A stretch of DNA of 64,000 bases from Sinanaerobacter chloroacetimidivorans (GTDB lineage Bacteria > Bacillota > Clostridia > Peptostreptococcales > Anaerovoracaceae), in assembly GCF_018128545.1 (NCBI RefSeq), contig NZ_JAGSND010000012.1, positions 1-64,000 of the forward strand, read 5' to 3'. Within the stretch, counting starts at the first letter, position 1, and each line of letters starts with the position of its first letter. The notes below the pieces were generated by a model. That model saw only the letters and a list, made by a program, of their open reading frames with translations, had not been told where the DNA came from and did not search any database. The translations under genes and the position numbers were made by a program. Shown one piece after another: positions 35,662-46,080 of the stretch.

Positions 35662-38281
35662 ATTCATATGTACTTGGGTTTCAGGATACCGATAAAACGA
35701 AATTAGCGATAGTCGGGGGCAAAGGCGCAAACCTGGGGGAACTATCCAAGATCAAGGGGATACAAGTACCGGAGGGCTTTTGCGTCACAACCGAAGCGTA
35801 TCAAGAAATGATTGGGAATAACGAGGAATTTCATTCATTGCTGGATCAGTTGTCCCTTCTGAAATCGGACAACAGGGAAGGGATTGGTAAAATCAGCGCC
35901 AAAATACGAACGGTCATCGAAGGAATAACGATTCCAAAAGACATCAATCATGAGATTACCCGTCATCTGGAACAACTTGGTGAAAACAATGCTTATGCCG
36001 TGCGTTCCAGTGCTACGGCAGAGGATCTGCCGACGGCCTCCTTTGCAGGCCAGCAGGATACGTACCTGAACATTATCGGAAAGGAAGCGATCCTGGGCAC
36101 ATCAGCAAGTGCTGGGCATCGCTGTTTACCGACCGTGCCGTGATCTACCGCATCCAAAACGGTTTTGACCACAACAAGGTCCATCTGTCCGTGGTTATCC
36201 AGAAGATGGTTTTCCCGGAGGCAGCGGGGATCATGTTCACTGCCGATCCAATTACTTCCAACAGAAAGGTTGCATCCATCGATGCAAGCTTTGGACTCGG
36301 TGAAGCCCTGGTCTCCGGACTGGTAAACGCAGATATCTACAAGGTACGTGACGGCAGAATCGTTGATAAGAAGATCTCCACGAAGAAGCTGGCGATCTAT
36401 GCTATAAAAGAAGGAGGAACGGAGGAGAGGGTGATCGAGCCCGAACGTCAGAATCTGCAAACGCTGAGAGACGAACAGATCTTAAAGCTGGAGCTGATCG
36501 GCAGGCATATTGAGGCTTATTTCGGCCGCCCCCAGGATATCGAATGGTGCCTGTATGAAAATAAATTCTATATCGTCCAGAGCCGTCCGATCACTACTCT
36601 TTACCCGATACCGGACGAGCAGGATGGGAAAAACCATGTGTATATGTCTTTCGGCCATCAACAGATGATGACCGACGCCATGAAACCATTGGGGTTATCT
36701 TTTTTTCAGCTATTGTCTGACGAGTTTCCCCTTTTTCAAGTCGGCGGAAGGTTGTTCTTCGATATTGCGCACGATTTGGCTTCTCCCACTGGACAAAAGA
36801 TCGTGCTTATGGCTGCAGACAAAATGGACCCTCTCATGCATAACGCAATCAAGAGCATAATAAAGCGAAAAACCTTTATGAAATCATTGGCGCGTGGTAA
36901 AAAAGCCTTCAGTATGGGTTCCGGGTATTTCTCATGGGCGCTGCCCGTTCAGATTATCAAGACATACCGCAGCAACGATGCATCCATCGTTCCGGCTCTG
37001 ATGTCCCGGAACGAGGCGTCTGCCCGGGATCTGCGGCAAAGGATGGAAAACCTGTCCGGAGACGAGCTGTTTGCCTTTATTATAGAAGCTCATAAGCAAT
37101 TAAAAGAGGATATGTCTGGCCCGCAAAGCATGGGAACGGTTTTTGCCGGGATATATGCAGTGAGCTGGATTAATAAGAACATGGAAAAATGGCTGGGTGA
37201 AAAGAGTGCGGTAGATTCGCTTTCCCAATCGGTAGCCAACAATGTCACTTCGGAAATGGGGCTGGCGCTTTTGGATGTAGCAGACGTTGTCCGGCAATAT
37301 CCGGCAGTGATGGAGTATTTACAACACGCCGATAATGAAACCTTTTTTGAAAACCTGGCCAAGTTGGAAGGCGGCAATGCTGTCAGCGAATCCATACGGG
37401 CGTATCTTGAAAAATACGGCATGCGTTGTTCCGGGGAGATCGATATCACCAGACCCCGCTTCAGCGAACAGCCTACCGCCCTTGTTCCCATGATTTTCAG
37501 CAATATCAAAAACTTTGAGCCGGATGCTCATAACACCATATTTGAGCGGGGCCTGCTGGAAGCGAAACAGAAGGAGCAGGATCTCCTGAACCGCTTGGAA
37601 CAGCTGCCGGTTGGAAAACAAAAGGCCAAAAAAACAAGGAGAATGATCAGCGTTTTGCGCAATTTCGCAGGCTTCAGGGAATACCCGAAGTACTTGATGA
37701 TCGGGCGTTACTGGATCATCAAGCAAGCCCTGCTGAAAGAGGCCGTCAAGCTCGCGCAAAAGGGGGTTATCCGGGAAAAGGAGGATATCTACTACCTGTC
37801 CTTTGAGGAACTCCGTGAGGCCGTTCGTACGAACCGGTTGGATTACAGCATCATAACGAAGCGAAAAGAGGAATACGAGGTCTTTGAGAAATTAACACCT
37901 CCCCGTATTATGACCTCCGAGGGCGAGGTTTTGTCCGGCGAATACGATACCGGCAACATCCCGAATGGTGCTTTGGCGGGCATACCTGCTTCATCAGGAA
38001 CCATTGAAGGCCGGGCGCGGGTCATTTTAAAAATGGAGGATGCCGACATCGAGGAAGGCGATATTTTAGTCACCGCATTTACTGACCCCAGCTGGACACC
38101 GGTTTTCATATCCATAAAGGGTCTGGTGGCGGAAGTGGGCGGAATGATGACCCACGGTTCTGTAGTTGCCAGAGAATACGGCCTGCCTGCAGTAGTAGAC
38201 GTGGAAAACGCTACCAGGCTGATCAAAGACGGACAGCGGATCCGGGTGAACGGAACGGAAGGATATGTAGAAATCCTGTAA
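35658..38281 (+). pseudogene. rph: Rifampin phosphotransferase-like gene with one frameshift (rph copy 2)
   Basis: Apart from one lesion this is a full-length (about 874 aa after correction) Rph homologue: ATP-grasp N-terminal part (VGGKGANLGELSKI ... AVRSSATAEDLPTASFAGQQDTY), ATP-binding second half (IMFTADPITSNRK, SFGLGEALVSGL, QDIEWC, IVQSRPITTLYPIP), drug-binding domain and the C-terminal swivel with catalytic His in MMTHGSVVAREYG (codon 38153-38155). At 36095-36098 a GGG run appears to lack one base; restoring it gives LGHISKCWASLFTDRAVIYRI, as in intact homologues. As written, translation yields 162-aa and 713-aa pieces, the latter from ATG 36140. It could be a recent mutation, a sequencing error, or less likely a programmed frameshift. 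Start ATG 35658 overlaps tetR. Confidence 0.88.
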
Positions 38282-38399
38282 ATGCCTTTTTATAATACTC
38301 TCTAAATCTTGACTATATCCGAGATGATGAATAAAATGTTGGTATGTAGTTTTATCTGTCGAAAAATTTACAAGCGATGCAGAATAAAGGAGAGATTAG

Positions 38400-38732
38400 A
38401 TGGCCCAATATTGGATATATTTGTTTCTTACCATAGCATGTGAAGTAACGGGAACCGTGATGATGAAGATTTCCAACGGATTTACAAGAATTGTACCATC
38501 AATTCTAATGATGGTATTTTATATATCTATTTTGCCTCTTTTTACACTGGCTTTAAAGAAAATCAACCTCGGCGTTGCCTATGCAATCTGGTCGGGCGTA
38601 GGTACTGCTTCTATCGCAATTATCGGATATCTTCTATTCAAAGAACAGATGAACCCTGTAAAAATCACTGCGATAGCCATGATTATTATTGGAGTAATAA
38701 TGCTTAACCTCAGCGGTGTGACACACGGATAG
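38400..38732 (+). CDS. Small multidrug resistance (SMR) efflux protein
   Basis: A 110-aa, four-helix SMR/EmrE-family protein. Glu15 in the first helix (IACEVTGTVMMK) matches the proton/drug-coupling Glu14 of EmrE, and helix 3 has GVAYAIWSGVGTASIAIIG. It exports cationic lipophilic drugs or guanidinium-type compounds as a dimer by proton antiport. SD AAAGGAGAG; 118 nt after rph copy 2 and 26 nt before an AraC regulator, so it may be part of the same resistance block. Confidence 0.9.
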   Translation: MAQYWIYLFLTIACEVTGTVMMKISNGFTRIVPSILMMVFYISILPLFTLALKKINLGVAYAIWSGVGTASIAIIGYLLFKEQMNPVKITAIAMIIIGVIMLNLSGVTHG

Positions 38733-38758
38733 AAAACAGAGAGGCAGGTGATACACAG

Positions 38759-39685
38759 GTGCGCCCTGAAATAATTAAATTCGCAAACGGAATACCGGTC
38801 AAAGCATTTGTCAGGAGTGTCGGCAAATATCCCTACCACTGGCATGACGCACTGGAAATCATACTGGTGCTGAAGGGTTCTTTCAATATCAGAATGGGCA
38901 CGGAAGATCACTTGCTGTACGAAGGCAGCATAGCGGTGGTCAATGCCGGCGAACTGCACCGTATGGAAGGAAACGAACAGGAGAATCAAATCCTATTTTT
39001 TCAAATCGATGACCGCTTTTATAAAAGTGTCCTGCCGGACAGCAAATATTCCTTTATCTACTGCTGCTCCACCTACCATGAAGCAGAGGCGCCGGAAAAG
39101 TACGGTAAGCTGAAAGATTACATTGCCCGGCTGGCAGTGATATTAAACGAACAAACCGGCGTTAACCGTCAAAAGGACGCCGAACACCTCCTGACGGCAC
39201 TGCTTGCCTATCTGACGGACAACTTTAATTATCTGCGTTGGGGGCCTGGGAAGGCAGCGTTTGAGGAAAAACAGGTGGAAAGACTCAGACAGATGGCTGA
39301 GCATATAAACAACAGCCATAGCGTTAATCCGGGACTGAAAGACCTGGCTGCAGAGGTTAATATCAGTTTATATCATTTATCTCATGATATTAAGAATAAG
39401 TTCGGATATACATTCCAGGAATTATTGTTTTACAGCAGGATTGAACAAGCGGCAAAACTTCTTTTAAGCACCGATGAACGGATTATTGACATTGCGATGG
39501 AGTGCGGGTTTTCCGATTCAAAATATCTTATCAAACACTTCAGGCAAAACTACAAATATTCTCCTTCTGAGTTTCGTAAAAAGTACCGGACAGATGCCAA
39601 AACCCTGGCATCACAGACGCAGTACCACGAATATCCCCTTTCTGAAGCAATAAAGTGCATTGGAATTTCAGGAGGCGGGAAATGA
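38759..39685 (+). CDS. AraC family regulator with N-terminal cupin
   Basis: A 308-aa regulator: cupin-type sensing domain (YHWHDALEIILVLKGSFNI), middle linker, and C-terminal AraC double HTH (NPGLKDLAAEVNISLYHLSHDIKNKFG and the IAMECGFSDSKYLIKHFRQNYKYSPSEFR second helix pair). GTG start after GGCAGGTGA. Twenty-six nt after the SMR gene, likely co-transcribed, and a candidate regulator of it. Confidence 0.85.
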   Translation: MRPEIIKFANGIPVKAFVRSVGKYPYHWHDALEIILVLKGSFNIRMGTEDHLLYEGSIAVVNAGELHRMEGNEQENQILFFQIDDRFYKSVLPDSKYSFIYCCSTYHEAEAPEKYGKLKDYIARLAVILNEQTGVNRQKDAEHLLTALLAYLTDNFNYLRWGPGKAAFEEKQVERLRQMAEHINNSHSVNPGLKDLAAEVNISLYHLSHDIKNKFGYTFQELLFYSRIEQAAKLLLSTDERIIDIAMECGFSDSKYLIKHFRQNYKYSPSEFRKKYRTDAKTLASQTQYHEYPLSEAIKCIGISGGGK

Positions 39686-39712
39686 GAATGAACAAAATTA
39701 GGAAAGAATGGA

Positions 39713-39748
39713 AAGGCGGGCGTAAATGAACGACCGGCCTTTTTTTTT
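39713..39748 (+). terminator. Terminator of the SMR-AraC operon
   Basis: AAGGCGGGCGT / ACGACCGGCCTT stem with one mismatch and one bulge, followed by nine T residues. Confidence 0.85.
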
Positions 39749-39922
39749 TACGCAGTTTGACGGTGGTACACCGAAAATTTTTTTATAATAAACCGCAAAA
39801 ATGTCAATGTATGCGTCTTCCAAAAGAAATAGAATAATTATGCTATAAAATCGCCCAGGGTTAAGAATCCGGAATAATTTATTCCGACTGATGAATACCT
39901 GGAAAAACCAGGAGGTAAGGAT

Positions 39923-42900
39923 ATGGGGAAGGCAAGCTTATACAAAATAGCGGTGTTTTTTATTGTAATCTGCATGATGGTGACTGCCGCAATACCGATG
40001 ACATCATGGGCAGAGGAAGAGGGATTCAGCATTCTATCATCCCCTGCGGAGGGCGATGCGTATGTATACAGCGGATGGGCAAGCAATTCAAGTCAATCCG
40101 TCACATTCCCTGACGGCATTGTTATTGACGGGACTCAGCCAGGGGCTTATTCAACGATTAAACAAGGCGTTTCAGGTGTCCAGGCCGGAAGAACGCTGTT
40201 CATTGCAGATGGCAGCTACACAGGAGCAAACAACAGAAATATAACAATTAACAAGAACATCTCAATGATTGGTCAAAGCCTGGCCGGTACAGTAATTGAT
40301 GCTCAGCAGGCAAGCAGAATATTCACAATTTCGGCTGGCAGAAACGTTACTATCCGTAATATAACAATGGCAAACGGTCAGATAAGCACTGTCAGCGGCT
40401 TTGATTTTTATTTCGGCGGCGGAGCCATATTTAATAAAGGGACTTTAACAGTAAATGATTGTGCTTTTACAGGCAATACCGCGCAAGGCAATGATGTTTT
40501 TGTCGGCGGAGCTGTTTATAATTATGAGAATTCTACTTTGAAAATTAATCATTGTATTTTTTTAAATAATGTTGCACAGGATTGGGGCGGCGCCATTTAT
40601 AGTGACTGGTACGCTACTCTGGAGATTAAAGACAGTACTTTTACAGGCAACACGGCTCCTTTCGGCGGCGCTATATGCAGTTCCACAGGTTTATTGACCG
40701 TTGAGGGCAGTACTTTTGCCAATAACAGCGCAACCGCCGATTATAACAGTGGAGGCGGCGGGGCCATATCCAGTTCGGCTGATGAAGTGTTGGTGAAAGA
40801 CTGTGCTTTTATTAGCAATGCGGCAGCCGCAGATGGCGGGGCCATTAGTTTCGCCTCTGCTGCTGCGGTTGAAGACAGTATTTTTACAGATAACAGCGCA
40901 GATTCGGGCGGCGCTGTACACAATGGTGAAAACGCCACACTGATCGTCACCGGCAGCACTTTTACAAATAATACAGGAGGAAATTACGGCGGTGCAATTG
41001 TAAATTACGGCAAATTCAACCTGGAAGAAAGTATACTCGTACAAAATAGTGCTGCAGGGTATGGCGGCGCGCTCTATACGGGCTTTGATGATTGTAATAT
41101 AAGCAACAGTACTTTTGAAAGCAACCGTGTAACCAGCACGTGGTCCGGCGATGGAAAAGGCGGTGCCGTCTGCAGTTTTGATTGCATTTTGAGACTGGAT
41201 ACCTGTGATTTCATCAACAACCTTGCGGATAACAACGGCGGTGCTATTTATAATGATGAACCATGGTTCAGAGAAAGCAGCACGCTGGAAGCGATAAACT
41301 GTAACTTTACCGATAACAGAACCAATACGGGCATTAACCGAAATGGCGGTGCCATCTACAATTGTGATATTTTGATGTTGAAGGCCTGTGATCTCAGCAA
41401 TAACACGGCAGGAACGGATGGCGGCGCCATTTACAATGATGGCGGCAATGCGGAGATTCATTTTAACAGAATCACAGGCAATATGCCCGGCAATAGCCAA
41501 ATAAGCCACAGCAGCGGAACTATGAATATTGCCAACAACTGGTGGGGGGATAACGAAGGATCGGATGGGAAAATAGCAGGTATCGGTTTAACACCTGCCA
41601 CATGGCTGGTTCTTACTGTAAGCCGGGACCGGGAAGTTCTTGATCTTGGTGAGTCTTCAACGGTAACAGCAGACTTACTGTATGATAATCAGGGCAATTA
41701 TTATGCACCTTCCAATGGACACATACCGGATGGAATCCACGTAGCGTTTGATGAATCCGGTATTCCACCCCTTGGCAGTTTCAACCCTTTGTCGGGAACA
41801 ATGGTTGATGGTCAGGCATCAACTGCTTTCACCGCGAATCGTCCAGGTGCAGCCAATATCATGGTATCCGTTGATAATCAGCAGGTTTCAGCTCAAATTG
41901 ACATTGAAGATATTGCAATCATACCAGGACGACCTGATACCGGCGGCAGAGCCAGAACATCAGAGCTCGTAACGATTGATTCTGCCGGAAATATAACGGC
42001 TGCACCCAAGTTCAATCAAAATACCTTCATAGCAGCAACAGAAATAGGGACTTCCATATTGAATAAGGCTTTTGAAAGGGTTGCAAAAAACAGTGACGGA
42101 AAGAGGGCTGTAGAAATTACAATAAACGTAGAAAAAGGCGCGAAGGCATATGAGCCTACCCTGCCCGCAAGCGCCCTGACCTCCTCCGGCACAGGCACGG
42201 AGTTTGTAATAAAAACCGGGTTCGCATCGGTCACTCTGTCCGGCGGCATGCTGGAGCAGGAGGCTGCGGCATGCGCTGAAAAGGTGTCCCTGACCGTTGC
42301 ACAGACGGACTCGTCAGACATTGACAATGAAGAAGCAAGGGAACGGATTGGCGGTAGGCCGGTGATACAGCTAAGCTTGAAACTGGACGGAAAGCCTTAT
42401 GCATGGAGCAATGAAAACACGCCTGTGACGGTGAGTATCCCATATCAACCTACTGCCCAGGAGCTTGCCGACTCGGAGCATATTACTGTATGGTACATTG
42501 ACGGCAGGGGCAATGTGGCGGAAGTACCGTCGGGAAGGTATGACCCTGCAACGGGAACCGTAACCTTCAGTACCACACATTTCAGCAATTTTACTGTGGT
42601 CTATGTGACAAAGACCTATGACGACCTGGGAAGAGTGGCCTGGGCTAAGAAGCCCATTGAGGTCCTTGCGTCCAAAGGGATCCTGAAGGGGATCTCGGAA
42701 ACAGAATACGCACCCCAGACAAACATCACAAGGGCGGACTTCCTGTACTGTCTGGTCAGAACCCTGGGCGCCGATGCGAAGGCTGACGGGAATTTTGATG
42801 ATATAGGCAAGGATGCCTATTACTATAAGGAGATCGCCGCTGCCAGAAAGCTCGGCATCACCGGAGGTACCGGAAACAACAAATTCAGCCCCGATGCAGG

Positions 42901-43156
42901 TATCACGAGGCAGGACATGATGGTATTGACCGAACGGGCCCTGAGAATGCTGAACAGGCTTGACGCACAGGGTACGGCTTCGGACCTCAGCCAGTTTGCC
43001 GACAAATCCCTGGTAGCAGCCTATGCCGTGAACGGAGTAGCCTCTGTTGTCAAGGAAGGACTGATTACAGGCAGCGGCGGCAAGATTAATCCAAGAGGCA
43101 ATACAACAAGGGCGGAAGCAGCGGTATTCCTGTACAGGATATACAATAACGATTAG
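39923..43156 (+). CDS. Parallel beta-helix surface protein with three C-terminal SLH domains
   Basis: A 1077-aa exported protein. Signal peptide to about residue 30 (cleavage after SWA). Residues ~90-560 consist of about 12 irregular repeats with GGAI(Y/F/C)N and S/TxFxxNxA motifs, the polymorphic-outer-membrane/right-handed beta-helix pattern. Residues ~560-680 look Ig-like, ~680-880 a beta-rich linker domain, and ~890-1077 three S-layer homology domains (GRVAWAKKPIEVLASKGILKG..., AAARKLGITGGTG..., GVASVVKEGLITGSG...). SLH domains hold it to pyruvylated wall polysaccharide; the helix is probably an adhesin or polysaccharide-binding face. SD CAGGAGG. The repeats make it prone to copy-number change. 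Confidence 0.87.
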   Translation: MGKASLYKIAVFFIVICMMVTAAIPMTSWAEEEGFSILSSPAEGDAYVYSGWASNSSQSVTFPDGIVIDGTQPGAYSTIKQGVSGVQAGRTLFIADGSYTGANNRNITINKNISMIGQSLAGTVIDAQQASRIFTISAGRNVTIRNITMANGQISTVSGFDFYFGGGAIFNKGTLTVNDCAFTGNTAQGNDVFVGGAVYNYENSTLKINHCIFLNNVAQDWGGAIYSDWYATLEIKDSTFTGNTAPFGGAICSSTGLLTVEGSTFANNSATADYNSGGGGAISSSADEVLVKDCAFISNAAAADGGAISFASAAAVEDSIFTDNSADSGGAVHNGENATLIVTGSTFTNNTGGNYGGAIVNYGKFNLEESILVQNSAAGYGGALYTGFDDCNISNSTFESNRVTSTWSGDGKGGAVCSFDCILRLDTCDFINNLADNNGGAIYNDEPWFRESSTLEAINCNFTDNRTNTGINRNGGAIYNCDILMLKACDLSNNTAGTDGGAIYNDGGNAEIHFNRITGNMPGNSQISHSSGTMNIANNWWGDNEGSDGKIAGIGLTPATWLVLTVSRDREVLDLGESSTVTADLLYDNQGNYYAPSNGHIPDGIHVAFDESGIPPLGSFNPLSGTMVDGQASTAFTANRPGAANIMVSVDNQQVSAQIDIEDIAIIPGRPDTGGRARTSELVTIDSAGNITAAPKFNQNTFIAATEIGTSILNKAFERVAKNSDGKRAVEITINVEKGAKAYEPTLPASALTSSGTGTEFVIKTGFASVTLSGGMLEQEAAACAEKVSLTVAQTDSSDIDNEEARERIGGRPVIQLSLKLDGKPYAWSNENTPVTVSIPYQPTAQELADSEHITVWYIDGRGNVAEVPSGRYDPATGTVTFSTTHFSNFTVVYVTKTYDDLGRVAWAKKPIEVLASKGILKGISETEYAPQTNITRADFLYCLVRTLGADAKADGNFDDIGKDAYYYKEIAAARKLGITGGTGNNKFSPDAGITRQDMMVLTERALRMLNRLDAQGTASDLSQFADKSLVAAYAVNGVASVVKEGLITGSGGKINPRGNTTRAEAAVFLYRIYNND

Positions 43157-43217
43157 AGCTGCCGTGACATCTATAACGGTATTTGGTGTGATGAACAGAG
43201 AGCTTGCAGGTTGTATG

Positions 43218-45161
43218 TTACTGGTCTAATAAAATTTCATGATTTCTATAAACGATGTCCGAAATAAAATCCGTACTTTCGATGTCAAAATTTACAAAGT
43301 TTTTCATTCTTGATAGTAACCCGGCATACAGGGACAATCTGCCGTCGTTGTTATAGGTGATCATCATATCCCCATTTGGATGTGTATACGCAAAGGTTAC
43401 GATTTGCTTTGCAGCCGGGTTAAAATATGCCGCATGAGACCGATGGAGCCCGGAGCCCCATGAGTAAGTGAAATACAATTCCGGCACTCCATCCCCTTCC
43501 ATATCTGCCAGAGCCATGCTCGTTACACCGAATCCGCCGAACCATTCGCCGAGCGGGTATATGTTACCCTCATATAGCAAAAAGGAAGCACAGGAGGTGT
43601 CATATTTAAAGATCCTATAGTCGGAGTTCTCTTTGATCGTTACTGGTGTGATGTTATAACATGTATCGGTGTTGTATCCCGATTTAAAATCCCCTTGCAA
43701 TGACAGAAAGTCCTTAACACCATCCTGTGTTCCGTATACAGAGGTTTTTATGGGAATTTCCCCGTCGACCCTTTTGATCTTGTAAATACTCCAGATATAT
43801 CTGCTCTTTTGAGTATTGACATTGTCCATATGCAGACGTGCCAGCCATATTTCATCATCCAGCTGATAAATTCGATAAACAGCGGCACCGGAAGCGTCGG
43901 TTAACGTGTACTGATATCGCTCTTTGTATGCAGAAATATCAGGAACGCCCATATTTTCCACCATAAAGTCATTCCCAAACGCCCTTTCATCTACCTCGTT
44001 TTGCGTATAGGTAACAGGAATCCTTTGCTGATTGCCGGCCTCATCTATCAGAATGAGTGAATTTTCAGTAATAGTGTAGTATTCTCTATACCCATCAAAA
44101 GCAATAAAGGAACTGAGCGGATTCATATAGATTTGCTTTTCAAACGCATAATTGCCATTCAACTCAGCGCTCCTCTTTCCCTCTTTATTTTGCATTGGGT
44201 TGGCTGCGCAGACGGCAACGGTGGCAAAACATAGGATGACGGCAAGGAGGATCACCCATTTTTTTGGCTCCCTGAACCTCAGAACGTTCTTCACACGCTC
44301 CCGTATGCCAATCTCCCCGAAGGTAAGCGGCCTTGCTGCCAGAAAACGCCGGTTTGCTGCAAAGGACAGCAGTGACGTGCTGTATTCATAAATAATGTCC
44401 TCATCTGCTTCCGACAACACCTTTTCATCACAGCTCATCTCCATGTCTTTTGTCATTAGAAGATAAGCAAGCCAGACAAAAGGATTAAACCAGTGAACAG
44501 TCAGCACACAAAAACTTAACGGTTTTATCAGATGGTCTTTCCGTTTCAAATGGTACCTTTCATGGTGCAGGATGTACGCACGCTCCTGTTCGCCCAAGCC
44601 GAAGGGAATATAAATTTGAGGTCTGATAAAGCCGAGAACGAAAGGCGACCGAATTTTGTCGGATTCATAAACATTGCTTTCCAGCCGGACAGCAGTGGCC
44701 ATGCGGCGTTTTAGACGGATATAGGTGATCGTGTTGTAGACAAGGAGCACGGTGATACCAGTGCACCAAAGGATTGTGCCCAGCAGTATCCATATTTGGA
44801 GAGGATTGACGCTGGCGTATGGAGCAGCTGCCGGAAGGCTTTCACTAATGATAGAATTCATGGTGGGGATGCCTACCGTTACCTTTGGCGTGCTCATATA
44901 CCCGATATCGGCGGGGACATAATGAAGTGCCGCCCCGCCGCCTCTCTGAGCGGTTGTCATATCAAAGGGCTTCGTTTGAAAGATGCTGAATACGGAGGAA
45001 AAAGATACCGGACAAATCAGACGAAACAGCACCACAGACCATAATAGATAGGAATACTTTTTCGGAACCCTTTTCAGAAGCAGTCGGATAAAAAGCAGTG
45101 TCAGGATGACATAGCTCGCTGTAATGCTCATGTTTAATACCTTCAGAAACAACGATTCCAT
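43218..45161 (-). CDS. BlaR1/MecR1-like M56 membrane metalloprotease
   Basis: A 647-aa membrane protein. Four N-terminal helices surround an M56 peptidase domain with HERYH at residues 200-204 (HExxH zinc motif), followed by DxxCDE (MEMSCDEKVL). A further helix (WVILLAVILCFATVAVC) leads to a ~320-residue extracellular region that lacks the SxxK penicillin-binding motif of BlaR1, so it senses something other than beta-lactams or is a divergent sensor. On signal it should cleave the BlaI repressor encoded upstream. Start at ATG 45161 fits the AAGGAGG better than ATG 45167. Overlap with blaI by sequence of the stop. Confidence 0.83.
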   Translation of the reverse strand: MESLFLKVLNMSITASYVILTLLFIRLLLKRVPKKYSYLLWSVVLFRLICPVSFSSVFSIFQTKPFDMTTAQRGGGAALHYVPADIGYMSTPKVTVGIPTMNSIISESLPAAAPYASVNPLQIWILLGTILWCTGITVLLVYNTITYIRLKRRMATAVRLESNVYESDKIRSPFVLGFIRPQIYIPFGLGEQERAYILHHERYHLKRKDHLIKPLSFCVLTVHWFNPFVWLAYLLMTKDMEMSCDEKVLSEADEDIIYEYSTSLLSFAANRRFLAARPLTFGEIGIRERVKNVLRFREPKKWVILLAVILCFATVAVCAANPMQNKEGKRSAELNGNYAFEKQIYMNPLSSFIAFDGYREYYTITENSLILIDEAGNQQRIPVTYTQNEVDERAFGNDFMVENMGVPDISAYKERYQYTLTDASGAAVYRIYQLDDEIWLARLHMDNVNTQKSRYIWSIYKIKRVDGEIPIKTSVYGTQDGVKDFLSLQGDFKSGYNTDTCYNITPVTIKENSDYRIFKYDTSCASFLLYEGNIYPLGEWFGGFGVTSMALADMEGDGVPELYFTYSWGSGLHRSHAAYFNPAAKQIVTFAYTHPNGDMMITYNNDGRLSLYAGLLSRMKNFVNFDIESTDFISDIVYRNHEILLDQ

Positions 45162-45163
45162 GA

Positions 45164-45526
45164 TCATCCCTCCTTATGTGCATCGATCAGGCGTTTGAGT
45201 TCGTCGGCTTCCTTTTTCGAGATGGTTTTACCACCGAGAAACGAGGTGAGAAACTGCGGCAGTGAGCCCTCAAAGGCCCTTTCAACAAAACACTCGCTCT
45301 CAAAGGCCTGTACTTGCTCTTTAGGAACAACAGCACTTACCACGGTATTCACGTTTTTCAGAAGTCCTTTTTCGCACATTTTTCGCAGCACAGTATAAGT
45401 GGTGGGCTTTTTCCAGCCGAGCTTTTCAGCACATAGCGCCACAAGACGGCCCGAAGCCACCGGCTCGTTTTCCCATACAACCAACATAAATCGGTAGTCA
45501 CTTTCGCAAAGTTTCAGATTTTCCAT
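45164..45526 (-). CDS. BlaI/MecI-like repressor
   Basis: A 120-aa winged-helix repressor of the penicillinase-repressor family: SDYRFMLVVWENEPVASGRLVALCAEKLGWKKPTTYTVLRKMCEKGLL plus a C-terminal dimer region. The cleavage site region of BlaI (Asn-Phe) is not obvious. Encoded with the M56 sensor, translationally coupled. SD GGGAGG. Represses its own promoter through two palindromes just upstream. Confidence 0.87.
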   Translation of the reverse strand: MENLKLCESDYRFMLVVWENEPVASGRLVALCAEKLGWKKPTTYTVLRKMCEKGLLKNVNTVVSAVVPKEQVQAFESECFVERAFEGSLPQFLTSFLGGKTISKKEADELKRLIDAHKEG

Positions 45527-45546
45527 TCTCTATACCTCCCAATCAG

Positions 45547-45600
45547 GTTTATGGTTATAAACCCCATGGTTAGTTTATAACTATAAACCTTTATTGTCAA
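45547..45600 (-). promoter_or_regulatory. blaI promoter and two operators
   Basis: Minus strand: TTGACA (45595-45600), 17-nt spacer, TAAACT (45572-45577). Two palindromes, GTTTATAACTATAAAC (45573-45588, in the spacer and -10) and GTTTATGGTTATAAAC (45547-45562), are centred 26 bp apart. Arrangement matches BlaI/MecI autoregulation; the sequence differs from the classical TACA/TGTA box. Confidence 0.8.
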
Positions 45601-45745
45601 TAGGGAAAATTGGTTATTAAGAGATGACATTGAAATAACCTCAAATATAAAATATAATTTTGATTGTGGAAAATGATAGAATTCCAAGCGCGTATGATTC
45701 TATGAATCGAGCAATATAAACGGTGGAATGAAGAAAGGAGAAGGT

Positions 45746-46063
45746 ATGGCAACGACGATAGATTTTATAGAATATGTCTGTGAACAGATCAGAGGGATTG
45801 GTACTATCAGATACAAGAAGATGTTTGGAGAGTATATGGTTTATATAAATGAAAAACCGATACTTCTCGTATGTGATAATACGGTTTTTGTAAAAAAACT
45901 TGACTGTATCAGCGAAAAGATGAAAGACGCAGAGACAGGCTTTCCTTATGACGGGGCAAAAGAGCATTATATATTGGACATAGATCATTCCGAATTCAGC
46001 AAAGAAGTGATCGCTTTATTGGAGCCGGTTATTCCGATTCCAAAACCGAAGAAGAAAAAATAA
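45746..46063 (+). CDS. TfoX N-terminal domain protein
   Basis: A 105-aa protein of the TfoX/Sxy N-terminal family: KKMFGEYMVYINEKPILLVCDNTVFVK is diagnostic. Only the N-terminal domain is present, as in many Bacillota where the role is not competence. Lys-rich C terminus (PKPKKKK). ATG 45746 after GAAAGGAG is preferred to ATG 45728. Followed 17 nt later by a VOC-family gene. Confidence 0.8.
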   Translation: MATTIDFIEYVCEQIRGIGTIRYKKMFGEYMVYINEKPILLVCDNTVFVKKLDCISEKMKDAETGFPYDGAKEHYILDIDHSEFSKEVIALLEPVIPIPKPKKKK

Positions 46064-46080
46064 ATTTACACGGAGGAAAG

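Noticed and set aside
40691..41509. 272-aa minus-strand ORF in the beta-helix gene
   Set aside because: Repetitive antisense translation of the GGAI-type repeats; no SD.
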